A stretch of DNA of 61,476 nucleotides, taken from the IMG/VR virus record IMGVR_UViG_3300035670_000213, positions 1 through 61,476 of that record; one strand, 5' to 3'. Both the position numbers and the translations under genes were made by a program. Shown piece after piece: positions 32,314 through 40,563 of the stretch. Each line of letters opens with the position of its first letter. Positions within the stretch are counted from its first letter, which is position 1. Origin of the DNA: a virus. The notes under the pieces are model-generated. The model was not told the origin of the DNA and did no database searches. It saw only the letters and a program-made list of their open reading frames with translations.

Positions 32314-33019
32314 TAATATATGACTTAATCAAGGCGCTTCTTACAATATCATCTATACCAAATTCAATGATATCAAACTCGTCCATCTTCTCGATAATCT
32401 TGAGGAATTTCGGCAAACCAGAAACATCATATCGACTCTTTGTTAAATCGTTCTGTTTCCAGTCACCACAATAAATCACCCTGGAATTTTTACCAATTCT
32501 CGTTGCGGTCGTATCTATCTCAGCGAATGACAGATTCTGAGTTTCATCGACGATAATATAAGTGTTATTGATAGTGGTGCCACGTAGATATGATGTGGAA
32601 CAAAACTCAACAACTCCCTTAGTTTTTAGTATCTCAAATGCATCTCCTCGCCCGAATAACTCGGCAAAGATTCCTTTATATGGATCTTCGTATACAGACA
32701 TCTTTTCTTTTAGTGTTCCTGGAAGGAAACCGATATCTCTAGAAGAAACAGTCGATCTAATTATCATTATCTTAGAAGGACCTTTAGAATCTGTTCTATT
32801 GAGCATATCACGAAGACACAGATAAAGAGATAAGAATGTTTTACCTGTCCCTGCTGTCCCACATAGTAGAAGATTGTAACCTTCTTCGAATGCATCAAAC
32901 ACATCGGCTTGTGCATCGGTAAGTGGTTGAATCTTCTTCAATGAAAACGATGAATCTATCGTTGGCTCTAAAGCAGACTTCTTAGTAGTCGTTCTTTGTT
33001 TTCTTGGTTTGATTGGCAT
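32267..33019 (-). CDS. phoH: PhoH-like ATPase
   Basis: 250 residues. Walker A GTAGTGKT at 54-61, SYLRGTTINNTYIIVDETQN with Walker B at about 160-180, and GDWKQNDL near 195-202 are the PhoH blocks. PhoH-like proteins are predicted RNA-associated ATPases widespread in marine and freshwater phages; the role in infection is unsettled. AAGGA before ATG. Confidence 0.93.
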   Translation of the reverse strand: MPIKPRKQRTTTKKSALEPTIDSSFSLKKIQPLTDAQADVFDAFEEGYNLLLCGTAGTGKTFLSLYLCLRDMLNRTDSKGPSKIMIIRSTVSSRDIGFLPGTLKEKMSVYEDPYKGIFAELFGRGDAFEILKTKGVVEFCSTSYLRGTTINNTYIIVDETQNLSFAEIDTTATRIGKNSRVIYCGDWKQNDLTKSRYDVSGLPKFLKIIEKMDEFDIIEFGIDDIVRSALIKSYIIAKEAVENESEDIQT

Positions 33020-33060
33020 TATTTTCCTTTTTCATGACAAAATAATCCACTCGTTGTAAA

Positions 33061-33336
33061 TTATATCTCTCTTGGAATCGTACTATTTCGTTCGACATTA
33101 CCTAACTTGTGATCGTTCTTGATTCTTCCGAGAACATATTTCTGAAAGTCTGCTGGTGGTCGCTTAACACCCAGTCTTACAGGATCGCATATAGCAGGAG
33201 CACAGATAGATTTCTTGACTTCCGATTTAGAACAATTCGGGCATGGTTCGGTAGTAGGAAGATCACAATCAACAATCTTTAACATTTTTTCAAATGAATG
33301 GTCACACGATACACAATGAAAATCATATAATGGCAT
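33061..33336 (-). CDS. FmdB-type zinc ribbon protein
   Basis: 91 residues. MPLYDFHCVSCDHSFEKM and CPNCSKSEVKKS form the CxxC...CxxC zinc ribbon of the FmdB family; a basic tail follows. GAGGA precedes ATG and ACTAAATA, a weak late-promoter match, lies at 33354-33361. Probable small nucleic-acid-binding regulator. Confidence 0.82.
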   Translation of the reverse strand: MPLYDFHCVSCDHSFEKMLKIVDCDLPTTEPCPNCSKSEVKKSICAPAICDPVRLGVKRPPADFQKYVLGRIKNDHKLGNVERNSTIPREI

Positions 33337-33361
33337 TTTCTATTCCTCGTGTATATTTAGT

Positions 33362-33396
33362 AAAAAAATAGGCTGGAGGGATCACCCACCAGCCTT
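33362..33396 (-). terminator. rho-independent terminator after cobS
   Basis: AGGCTGG (33370-33376) pairs with CCAGCCT (33389-33395); on minus the stem is followed by ATTTTTTT. Confidence 0.88.
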
Positions 33397-33420
33397 TAGT
33401 TGTTACTTCAAGGAGAAAAA

Positions 33421-34545
33421 TTAATCTACAATCGCACCATCACTCGTGATTTTAATCGTATCATCTACTTTCTGATATAGTGATTGGAATGCCTTCTTAG
33501 TATCTTCATCAAATCGGGAGATTGTGTACTTAATCGCCTTCGCACGAGTTGTCCCTGTCAACAGATGAAACTTTAGGGTGTGAATCAAACGACGAGTTGT
33601 AATTAATTCATCGACACCACCGAGTAGATAAGTTTCACGAATAACCTTTGCCCATGCAACTAACTTAGTAACGAAGTCTGTGTTTTCTGGAGTATTTGCT
33701 CCGAATGTATCTACGATATTAGTAAGAATTTTAATTTCAACCGAATCGCCAGGATAATCATGCTCGATTGTCACGGCGAAGCGATCTAGCAGAGCTTCAT
33801 TCAAAGTATTCGAACCAATGTAACGTCCGTCATCCGACGCCTTACCTTTTGTATTAGCAGTTGCGATAACTGAGAATCCGGGTGCCGGATGAACAACGGT
33901 ATTTGTCTTTTTTACATAAATCGGATTGCCTTCTAGGATAGGCTGAAGACACATAATCTTCGGTGAAGCAAGATTAATCTCATCTAATAGAAGAATAGCC
34001 CCACGCTTCATTGCTTCGATTGCTGGACCATCCTGCCATACAGTCTCGCCGTTAAGAATTCGGAATCCACCAACAAGATCATCTTCATCCGTTGATTCGG
34101 TGATGTTTGCACGAATCAACTCACGCTTAGTAACTACACAAGCCTGATAAACCATCTTTGTTTTTCCGTTACCGGATTCACCGGAGATATAAATCGGAAA
34201 GAATGAACCAGACGAAATAATTTTCTTTAGAAGGGGAAAATCACCGAATGAAACGAAATCTTTATCATTCTCGGGAATCAAATCGGCATCTGCGATCTTC
34301 TGGACGATTTGTTTTGTGGTTGATGGGATAGGTGCCTTCATCGGCTTTGGTAGTTCTGCAACAGCAAATTCCGAAGTAAGAGGCGCACGATAAACTCCCC
34401 ACTTAACTTTATTATTAGGATCGGCGATAAATTCTCTCGCTTCCTTCTGCATATTATACACGTTACCGACTTCCACAATCATAGGACGAGTCAATTCGTC
34501 GTTTTTTGGGAAATGGGTCTTGATAGCATTATAAAAATTTTCCAT
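33421..34545 (-). CDS. cobS: CobS/MoxR-like AAA+ ATPase
   Basis: 374 residues. Walker A GESGNGKT at 122-129; ESTDEDDLVGGF, then GAILLLDEINLA (Walker B), ATANTKGKASDDGRY (sensor 1 region) and LLDRFAVTIE (arginine finger region) are standard MoxR/CobS blocks. In cobaltochelatase CobS works with VWA protein CobT, and MoxR ATPases generally pair with VWA partners; the divergent 34650 gene is that partner here. A chaperone or remodelling role is more likely than cobalamin synthesis. Confidence 0.88.
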   Translation of the reverse strand: MENFYNAIKTHFPKNDELTRPMIVEVGNVYNMQKEAREFIADPNNKVKWGVYRAPLTSEFAVAELPKPMKAPIPSTTKQIVQKIADADLIPENDKDFVSFGDFPLLKKIISSGSFFPIYISGESGNGKTKMVYQACVVTKRELIRANITESTDEDDLVGGFRILNGETVWQDGPAIEAMKRGAILLLDEINLASPKIMCLQPILEGNPIYVKKTNTVVHPAPGFSVIATANTKGKASDDGRYIGSNTLNEALLDRFAVTIEHDYPGDSVEIKILTNIVDTFGANTPENTDFVTKLVAWAKVIRETYLLGGVDELITTRRLIHTLKFHLLTGTTRAKAIKYTISRFDEDTKKAFQSLYQKVDDTIKITSDGAIVD

Positions 34546-34563
34546 ATTTCTCCTACTTGGACT

Positions 34564-34592
34564 AGTATATCATATTGGATGTGGGGTGTCAA
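34564..34592 (-). promoter_or_regulatory. sigma70-like promoter TTGACA-N17-TATACT before cobS
   Basis: Consensus hexamers; leader of about 15 bases with AGGAG before ATG 34545, so this one is not leaderless. Confidence 0.85.
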
Positions 34593-34614
34593 ATAAATCA
34601 AAAAATATTTTTTC

Positions 34615-34643
34615 TTGACACCGATCAACCCATATGCTATAAT
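34615..34643 (+). promoter_or_regulatory. sigma70-like promoter TTGACA-N17-TATAAT before cobT
   Basis: Perfect consensus, six bases before ATG 34650. It is divergent from the cobS promoter with about 22 bases between the -35 elements. Confidence 0.88.
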
Positions 34644-34649
34644 TGATTC

Positions 34650-36902
34650 ATGATTACAACTGCACATGGAAATTTAGCAAAGTTGATGTCTACCGAAGAC
34701 ATCGGCGTTATCCATGGGAATACTAAAACGGCTTATTTTAATACTCAAACCAGAACGCTATGTATTCCTAACTGGGAAGGTTTATCTGATATCGAGGTCC
34801 AGATGTTAATTGGACATGAGATTGGTCATGCACTATATACGAATCATGAAGAATGGATGAAAGCCATCAATGATTCTGCACCAAATGAAGGAATCTTCAA
34901 GCGATATTTGAATATTGTTGAAGATGCCCGTATCGAACGCTTGGTTAAGATTAAGTATCCGGGTATGAAGAAAATCTTTTTCTATGGATACACCGAATTA
35001 CTCAATCGTGAATTATTTAAATTCGATCCGGCTAACCTGACATTCGCCGATGTTATCAATCTTCATTTCAAATTGAATGGTATTTGTGATTTACCTTCAC
35101 TCAACGAAGATCATCGATACTTTATCGATAAGATCCAGAATGCCGATACATTCGATGAGATTGTTGCTATTACGAAAGAATTATATGCATTCTGTAAAGA
35201 TCGATCTATGGTACCGAATGCTTTCGATCTAGGTGATGGAGAAACCACTCCTGAAGGCGATTCTGTGTCCGAAGAAGGTGATTCGGAAGATACAGAATTA
35301 TCTGATTCTGATTCTGGTGCTGGCGAAGAAGAATGCGAAGATAACAGTGAAGATGGTTCTGGTTCTTCAGAAGATGAAGGATCTGAAGACTCCGAAGAAT
35401 CCGATGGAGAATCTGATAAAAATGTTGGTGGTACCGAAGGCGGGGGGGATGATACACCAGCCCCGGAACCTACTACCGACGATTTGAATGAAAATCTGAA
35501 ATCAATGGTTTCATCGAATAAAATTTACTATGCTTCGGTTCCTGATCCTATCATGAAGAATATTATTATTCCTTATAAGAGAGTTATCGAGGATTTCCAT
35601 ACATTCGATACCAAACCTGCATTGTATTCCAGTAAATCTATCACCGAAGTAAACCAAAATGATGATATTCAAGATGATGGATTTGATGTAGATGAAATAC
35701 TCGATAACAAGACACTGGCTTCTTTTACAAAGAAGACCCGTTCATCGGTTGCATATCACAAGCAGTTATTCGAAATGCGAAAGAAGGCTAACGAATATAA
35801 TAAAACAATGCAATTTAGATCCGGTGTACTAGATATGAATAAGTGTTATTCATATAAGTACAACGATCAAATATTCAAGACATTCGAAGTTAAACCGAAT
35901 GGCAAGAAACATGGATTAATTTTCTTCTTGGATATGTCTGGGTCAATGGCGGGTTATATTAAGAATGCTATTGAAAAAATGATGGAGATTGTTTTGTTCT
36001 GTCGTGCGACTAAGATCCCGTATGTCGTATATGGCTTCACGACTGGTGTATTCCATGAGGATTATGTAGATGAATTTACAAATTACGGATCTATGGAATA
36101 TCGAATGGGTCTGGGGAATTTTCATTTGATTGAATTGATGAATTCTTCAATGAGTATTACTGAATTCAAGAAAATGTTCGATATCATCAAAAGGCTAGGT
36201 GGATGGAACGTTCCTCCAAATTATAAACTAGGTGGTACTCCATTAAATGAGACTGTTCTTTGTCTAGATACTATCGTGAATAAATTCAAGAGCGATACTG
36301 CCACACAGGTCGTGAATGTAGTTTTCTTTACTGACGGTGAGGGACATGGATACAATTTTATTGATATCAATAACTCACATAACTACCACACTCCTCAATA
36401 TGATCGCCGACCCGAAAAAGAATACGAGTATGTGCTTCATGATCCTAAGACAAGAATGAATTATTCATTCAATAACAAAGCTTTTGATAATGAAGACAAC
36501 TGCATTATTCAAACACATATACTGCTTGATGTTATGCGTAATAGAATGCGTGATGTGAATATCCTGAATTATTATATTGTTGGTTCTACACTTTCATTTA
36601 TCACGACTGAAGAATATGTGGAGATTTTCGGTAAACCACATAATGAATTTGATTGGTACCAGCGTAGGGATAATGTCAATGAGTTAGCAGCAAAAAAATC
36701 AATTATCATCAAAGACAATTACAAAGGATTCGATCAAGTCTATATCATACATTCAGGTTTCTTTGATATCGAAACTCCGAGGTTTAAGAAGACCGAAGAA
36801 TTCGCTTCGATCCAAGAATTGTCGAATAAATTCAAAACAAATATTTCAACAAAGAAATCGACCCAAAAGTTGATTTCTAATTTCATCGATATGATTGTAT
36901 AG
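34650..36902 (+). CDS. cobT: CobT-like protein: HExxH peptidase-like domain plus VWA domain
   Basis: 750 residues. HEIGH at 56-60, followed by a downstream EDARIERL helix that could supply the third metal ligand, forms a zincin-like site. Residues about 195-275 are almost purely acidic Ser/Asp/Glu/Gly linker. Near 425 LIFFLDMSGSMAGY gives the MIDAS D-x-S-x-S of a VWA domain, with GGTPLNE and FFTDGEG completing it. It partners the divergent CobS-like ATPase. Expressed from a strong early promoter with no leader. Confidence 0.85.
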   Translation: MITTAHGNLAKLMSTEDIGVIHGNTKTAYFNTQTRTLCIPNWEGLSDIEVQMLIGHEIGHALYTNHEEWMKAINDSAPNEGIFKRYLNIVEDARIERLVKIKYPGMKKIFFYGYTELLNRELFKFDPANLTFADVINLHFKLNGICDLPSLNEDHRYFIDKIQNADTFDEIVAITKELYAFCKDRSMVPNAFDLGDGETTPEGDSVSEEGDSEDTELSDSDSGAGEEECEDNSEDGSGSSEDEGSEDSEESDGESDKNVGGTEGGGDDTPAPEPTTDDLNENLKSMVSSNKIYYASVPDPIMKNIIIPYKRVIEDFHTFDTKPALYSSKSITEVNQNDDIQDDGFDVDEILDNKTLASFTKKTRSSVAYHKQLFEMRKKANEYNKTMQFRSGVLDMNKCYSYKYNDQIFKTFEVKPNGKKHGLIFFLDMSGSMAGYIKNAIEKMMEIVLFCRATKIPYVVYGFTTGVFHEDYVDEFTNYGSMEYRMGLGNFHLIELMNSSMSITEFKKMFDIIKRLGGWNVPPNYKLGGTPLNETVLCLDTIVNKFKSDTATQVVNVVFFTDGEGHGYNFIDINNSHNYHTPQYDRRPEKEYEYVLHDPKTRMNYSFNNKAFDNEDNCIIQTHILLDVMRNRMRDVNILNYYIVGSTLSFITTEEYVEIFGKPHNEFDWYQRRDNVNELAAKKSIIIKDNYKGFDQVYIIHSGFFDIETPRFKKTEEFASIQELSNKFKTNISTKKSTQKLISNFIDMIV

Positions 36903-36910
36903 GAGAATTC

Positions 36911-37114
36911 ATGAACTTAATGCCTATTGTATTATTGTGTTTGTTTGCAATCGGATATTCATTTTTTCATATCGGTGTATGGGTTGAAAGGAATCGATGG
37001 AAATATGGTAATCATTTCATAAACAAAGATGGAGTCGCCATGAAGATATTACCAATGAAGGGATACACTAAGTATGATAGATATTCTCCTTGTATTTTGG
37101 AGAAATTAGATTAG
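36911..37114 (+). CDS. small single-pass membrane protein
   Basis: 67 residues. PIVLLCLFAIGYSFFHIGVWV at about 5-24 is a membrane segment; the rest is basic and probably cytoplasmic. AGGAG precedes ATG and the gene follows cobT by eight bases. Confidence 0.65.
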   Translation: MNLMPIVLLCLFAIGYSFFHIGVWVERNRWKYGNHFINKDGVAMKILPMKGYTKYDRYSPCILEKLD

Positions 37115-37125
37115 GAGTAAATACT

Positions 37126-37311
37126 ATGCAATTTTCCGAATGGATTGGTAAGTCGATTAATGAAGTGGGAGAGGAGGCAAGGAATAGAGGAATTCGTACC
37201 AGAATTACTGTTTGGGACGGATCGCCTCAAATTTTGACTGAGGATTTCGTTCCCAACAGGGTTGGTCTTATCGTAGAAAATAATATTGTGACCGGGATTG
37301 AGATGGGTTGA
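37126..37311 (+). CDS. peptidase inhibitor I78-like small protein
   Basis: 61 residues from ATG 37126 with AGGAG upstream. FSEWIGKSINEVGEEA, RITVWDG, then TEDFVPNRVGLIVENNIVTGI follow the I78/potato-inhibitor-like pattern (W-G at start, D-x-x-P-x-R-x-x-x-x-V near end). Cysteines of the classical family are absent. It could inhibit a host or phage protease; not proven. Confidence 0.6.
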   Translation: MQFSEWIGKSINEVGEEARNRGIRTRITVWDGSPQILTEDFVPNRVGLIVENNIVTGIEMG

Positions 37312-37336
37312 CAAATTGATTTTGATTTGATATAAT
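37308..37336 (+). promoter_or_regulatory. sigma70-like promoter TTGACA-N17-TATAAT
   Basis: Perfect consensus; its -35 overlaps the end of the preceding gene. Short leader with GGAGG before ATG 37352. Confidence 0.88.
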
Positions 37337-37351
37337 AGTCTTGGAGGTATT

Positions 37352-37621
37352 ATGCGGAATTGGTTTATTCAGTTTCATTCCGATTATCATGAAGTTCTTG
37401 ATATCGAGGGTCCTTCGTTAGAAGATAGTTTTAAGTCGGAAGAATTAGACTTAGAAGATTATGGATATCGATACGACGAAAATTTTCCTGGGTGGATATA
37501 TTACACCGGGTTGTATTGGATGTGGGAAACTCAGAAACCAACTACCGAAGAAATCCAGCAACATCTAGACAAAAATCAAGACGGATTATCTACGTGGGGA
37601 TATGTGAAAAATGTGGAGTGA
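37352..37621 (+). CDS. hypothetical early protein
   Basis: 89 residues, acidic, Tyr/Trp-rich (PGWIYYTGLYWMWE around 50-63). GGAGG lies seven bases before ATG. Overlaps the next gene by 11 bases. No family recognised. Confidence 0.65.
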   Translation: MRNWFIQFHSDYHEVLDIEGPSLEDSFKSEELDLEDYGYRYDENFPGWIYYTGLYWMWETQKPTTEEIQQHLDKNQDGLSTWGYVKNVE

Positions 37622-37835
37622 AGATGTAGTAAAGACACTTAACGAACATCAAACAAGCGGTAAATTCCATCCTTACACTTGCGGGACTCCGGATTGTGGA
37701 AGAACCGAGTTGTGCGTTAATTGGAGGGGAGACCAACATGAAGTATTCTTCCGATCTGAATTGGTAGCAACAACGAATGGATGGATATGTCCTAACTGTG
37801 ATTACACACAAGATTGGTATCATTATTGTTTTTAA
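37611..37835 (+). CDS. small zinc-finger-like protein
   Basis: 74 residues. CGTPDCGRTELC and CPNCDYTQDWYHYC contain up to six Cys in two groups and suggest one or two zinc sites. Coupled to the previous gene. Role unknown. Confidence 0.62.
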   Translation: MWSEDVVKTLNEHQTSGKFHPYTCGTPDCGRTELCVNWRGDQHEVFFRSELVATTNGWICPNCDYTQDWYHYCF

Positions 37836-37855
37836 AGTGTACGATAGGAGTAATT

Positions 37856-38050
37856 GTGGAATCAACAATACGATATATTGTAGTGATGGATAATGGGATG
37901 GGACAGATCATTAGGTTCTGTGAATCAAAAGACTCTGTGAGAAAAATCCTGCGAGAGAATAAAATGGATTCTCCGTTCGCCGATTCGCAGGTTTTCGAAG
38001 TACCCATGAATAAATTATCATATGATGATCTATGGAAAGGAATTGTCTGA
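37856..38050 (+). CDS. hypothetical small protein, GTG start
   Basis: 64 residues from GTG 37856, chosen because AGGAG stands five bases before it; the in-frame ATG further up lies in the previous gene. Strand-helix-strand (IRYIVVMDNGMGQIIRF, then SKDSVRKIL). Its stop overlaps the next ATG (TGATG). Confidence 0.6.
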   Translation: MESTIRYIVVMDNGMGQIIRFCESKDSVRKILRENKMDSPFADSQVFEVPMNKLSYDDLWKGIV

Positions 38051-38232
38051 TGTCAATTAACATCGATAGATTTGTTGTTGTTGGGAACGATATCGTAGAA
38101 AGATCTACTGGAGAGATTATCTATTCTTCAGTTCCAAGTAATATTGAGATCAATTTTCATTGTGATGTTTTGAATGGGCGGGTCTCACCGAAATGGATCA
38201 CCCCCGAACATCTGATGTGGATTAGGACTTGA
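38050..38232 (+). CDS. hypothetical small protein
   Basis: 60 residues from ATG 38050, preceded by AAAGGAA and fused to the previous stop as TGATG. RFVVVGNDIVERSTGEIIYSS suggests a beta hairpin. No family recognised. Confidence 0.6.
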   Translation: MSINIDRFVVVGNDIVERSTGEIIYSSVPSNIEINFHCDVLNGRVSPKWITPEHLMWIRT

Positions 38233-38257
38233 CAACGACTCATGGATTAGGTATAAT
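38229..38257 (+). promoter_or_regulatory. sigma70-like promoter TTGACA-N17-TATAAT
   Basis: Perfect consensus; the -35 overlaps the previous stop codon. The -10 is followed by ATGAAT and then the ATG of the 24-residue membrane peptide. Confidence 0.88.
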
Positions 38258-38263
38258 ATGAAT

Positions 38264-38338
38264 ATGAAAGAAATGATTAAGGATTTCTCTGCTCTCCTCT
38301 TCTGCGTCGGATCGATTATTCTCTTGGCGGTATTGTAA
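38264..38338 (+). CDS. 24-residue membrane peptide in front of pseT
   Basis: MKEMIKDFSALLFCVGSIILLAVL, given in parts: a short polar start and FSALLFCVGSIILLAVL as one membrane span. ATG 38264 is six bases after TATAAT. Its stop overlaps the pseT start (TAATG), so it may couple pseT translation to a leaderless start. Either a true peptide or a leader. Confidence 0.5.
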   Translation: MKEMIKDFSALLFCVGSIILLAVL

Positions 38339-39300
38339 TGAAAGCTTATATTACCATCGGACTTCCGGCATCCGGAAAGACAACCTGGGCGAAGGATTTC
38401 GCCGATAATAATTCGACTGAGAACAATATCATTATTCGTGTAAATAATGATGATATTCGGAATGCGATTTACGAATTAGCTGGAAATCGCAATTGGTCTG
38501 GGGCAGTCGAAGATGAAGTGAAGAAGAATCGAGAAATTCTTATCACCGCTCGTGCCGCTGTCGGTGCCGATATTATCATCGATAATACTCATCTGAATCC
38601 TAAGACTCTGAACCACATCACCACCTTCTGTAAGTCAAAGGGATATGACATTGAGATTGTCGATTTTCGACACGTCTCTCTCGAAGAGTGTATTCGACGT
38701 GATTCTCTTCGTGAAGGATTTTCTAAGGTCGGAGAAAAGGTAATTCGTGATATGCATAGCAAATTTATGAATTGTGCTGTTGATCGTAACCTACCAGAAT
38801 GGGTTCCAAATTCTCTTCCTAATTGTATTATCGTAGATATCGATGGTACTGTTGCACGAATTGTTTCGAGGGGTCCTTATGATGAATCCTTAGTCTTTAC
38901 CGATGAAGTTCGTCAGCACGTTCTCTTGGTTGTTCGATCTATTATCGAGACGAATCCCGATACACGAGTCTTTTTCTTTTCAGGTCGTTCTGAGGGGTGT
39001 AAGGGTGAGACTATTCGTTGGTTGAATGCGAAGTGTAATATAGCAATCATGAATGAACCACCCATCTTGAAAGATGATTTGAATTTCAATAATCCTATGA
39101 TGATGGCTGATCTGCATATGCGAAAGATCGGTGATCGGCGGCGGGATTCGTTCGTTAAGCTGGATATGTATAACGAGGTCATCAAAGATAAGTACAATGT
39201 AATTTGCGTATTCGATGATCGTCCTCAAGTAATTCGTGAGTGTTGGAAGGTTTTGAATCTTCCTGTGTTGAACTGCGGTGTAATTGATAATGAATTTTGA
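38338..39300 (+). CDS. pseT: polynucleotide 5'-kinase / 3'-phosphatase
   Basis: 320 residues (T4 301). Kinase domain: Walker A GLPASGKTT at 8-16, NNDDIR, and IIDNTHLNP. Phosphatase domain: DIDGT at about 167 and FFFSGRSEG, typical of the HAD-type 3'-phosphatase. It heals RNA or DNA ends left by nucleases such as anticodon nuclease before ligation by the Rnl1-like enzyme at 57115. Early promoter upstream through the 24-residue peptide. Confidence 0.95.
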   Translation: MKAYITIGLPASGKTTWAKDFADNNSTENNIIIRVNNDDIRNAIYELAGNRNWSGAVEDEVKKNREILITARAAVGADIIIDNTHLNPKTLNHITTFCKSKGYDIEIVDFRHVSLEECIRRDSLREGFSKVGEKVIRDMHSKFMNCAVDRNLPEWVPNSLPNCIIVDIDGTVARIVSRGPYDESLVFTDEVRQHVLLVVRSIIETNPDTRVFFFSGRSEGCKGETIRWLNAKCNIAIMNEPPILKDDLNFNNPMMMADLHMRKIGDRRRDSFVKLDMYNEVIKDKYNVICVFDDRPQVIRECWKVLNLPVLNCGVIDNEF

Positions 39301-39354
39301 CAAACAGAGTCTCTAGACAAGTTTGTTAGTATTAATTGATATAATGGAGAAATT

Positions 39355-39564
39355 ATGAATAAGACAATGACTCAACGTGAACGTGTTCTATCGGTACTAA
39401 ATCGCAAGACTCGCAATACCATTACGGCTCGTCAAGCACGAGATCAGTTTGGTATCAAGAATCTACGTGCTCGTATTGCAGAGCTACGTTCCGAAGGACT
39501 TGAAATCGAGACTGATGTTCGTGTGAATCGTGATGGTTCTGTAGAGACAGTCTACAGTCTCTAA
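39355..39564 (+). CDS. small helix-turn-helix DNA-binding protein
   Basis: 69 residues. TQRERVLSVLNRKTRN and TARQARDQFGIKNLRARIAELRSEG form a winged-helix-like HTH; the end DVRVNRDGSVETVYSL is the wing. TATAAT (39340-39345) with only a poor -35 and GGAG precede ATG. A terminator follows, so it is a single-gene unit. Probable regulator; targets unknown. Confidence 0.75.
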   Translation: MNKTMTQRERVLSVLNRKTRNTITARQARDQFGIKNLRARIAELRSEGLEIETDVRVNRDGSVETVYSL

Positions 39565-39581
39565 ATCGGATAGGAGTTTAC

Positions 39582-39615
39582 GGGGGAGTGGTCATGAGCC
39601 ACTTCCTCATTTTTC
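39582..39615 (+). terminator. rho-independent terminator
   Basis: GGGGGAGTGG pairs with CCACTTCCTC (two G-T pairs) around a seven-base loop, followed by ATTTTT. Confidence 0.82.
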
Positions 39616-39616
39616 C

Positions 39617-40018
39617 ATGAAACTAGAAACAATTATTTCAGAAACTGCATTAGGTGAAGAACTGAGAAACCTGATGGTAACCGACACACCCGCTTTCACT
39701 AGGTTAATGAAAGGTATTTTCTTATTTGAAATCATATTCTTGATTTTATCGTGTGCCTCGGTTAGTGCCCTATTCGTTTTTCGTCCAGAAAATATCATTT
39801 GGTATATTGTGCCGACATTTTTCTTTGTCTGGTCGTTTGTTAGAGTTTGGTCTTATAACACTTACCTGACTCTATTCGTCACGAACTTTTTAATACAATA
39901 TCATGTTCTATTGCGATATCTTGAGGCGTCAGTTGAAGAACGTGAACAAGTTAATAATGTGTTCGCAGATGTACCCCTTAACGAGAACTTCAAAAATTAC
40001 ATAAATAAAAAGGTCTAA
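39617..40018 (+). CDS. membrane protein of unknown function
   Basis: 133 residues. Two hydrophobic spans (about 35-55 FEIIFLILSCASVSALFVF and 62-80 IIWYIVPTFFFVWSFV) with a short loop; both ends polar. First gene of a run of envelope-type genes (39617-41853). Confidence 0.65.
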   Translation: MKLETIISETALGEELRNLMVTDTPAFTRLMKGIFLFEIIFLILSCASVSALFVFRPENIIWYIVPTFFFVWSFVRVWSYNTYLTLFVTNFLIQYHVLLRYLEASVEEREQVNNVFADVPLNENFKNYINKKV

Positions 40019-40019
40019 C

Positions 40020-40292
40020 ATGAAATCCTCCGAACTAAAGGCTATAATCGAAACGCAGCGGTATATGATTGCATCATTGTATACATCTCTTTCTCTGGTA
40101 GAGACAACAGATTCAAATCTACTATGTATGAAATTATCTATCGAGAAGATGTGGGAAACGACTGAAATGATCGACGAATCCTTCAAACTCGGAGCTATGA
40201 CACTAGAACAAATTTTTCAACACGGAAAGGAAATTGTTGCTTTACAAAAGCTATACAATTTATCCGAATATGATAAATCTCAGATTAACTGA
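40020..40292 (+). CDS. hypothetical helical protein
   Basis: 90 residues, largely helical, no motif. Starts one base after the previous stop and overlaps the next gene. Confidence 0.55.
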   Translation: MKSSELKAIIETQRYMIASLYTSLSLVETTDSNLLCMKLSIEKMWETTEMIDESFKLGAMTLEQIFQHGKEIVALQKLYNLSEYDKSQIN

Positions 40293-40563
40293 TGTAGATG
40301 ATTTTATCAATACGAATGCTAGAACTATTGTTGCGTTCGTTAACCCAAAAACAATCCTTTCCGCTTCTACTCTTAGAATTCTGAAAGAAATAGAAACAGA
40401 TAGTGTCAAGATTGGATGGGTTGATGTTGAAGATGATAAGGGTGTATTCAGTAAATTCACTCTCCGTATTATACCTACAATTCATGTTTACAGTAATGGA
40501 GATCTGGCTGTTAAGTTAAACCTCCCATTCTCTAAGAAGGATCTGGAATGTTTGATAAATTAA
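40270..40563 (+). CDS. thioredoxin-fold protein without CxxC
   Basis: 97 residues from ATG 40270. TIVAFVNPKTILSASTLRIL, then KIGWVDVEDDKGVFSKFTLRIIPTIHVYSNG (in parts) follow the thioredoxin beta-alpha-beta layout with the cis-Pro loop IIPT, but the active-site cysteines are replaced. A TTG start at 40234 with AAGG upstream is an alternative. Redox activity is unlikely; a structural or binding role is more plausible. Confidence 0.6.
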   Translation: MINLRLTDVDDFINTNARTIVAFVNPKTILSASTLRILKEIETDSVKIGWVDVEDDKGVFSKFTLRIIPTIHVYSNGDLAVKLNLPFSKKDLECLIN

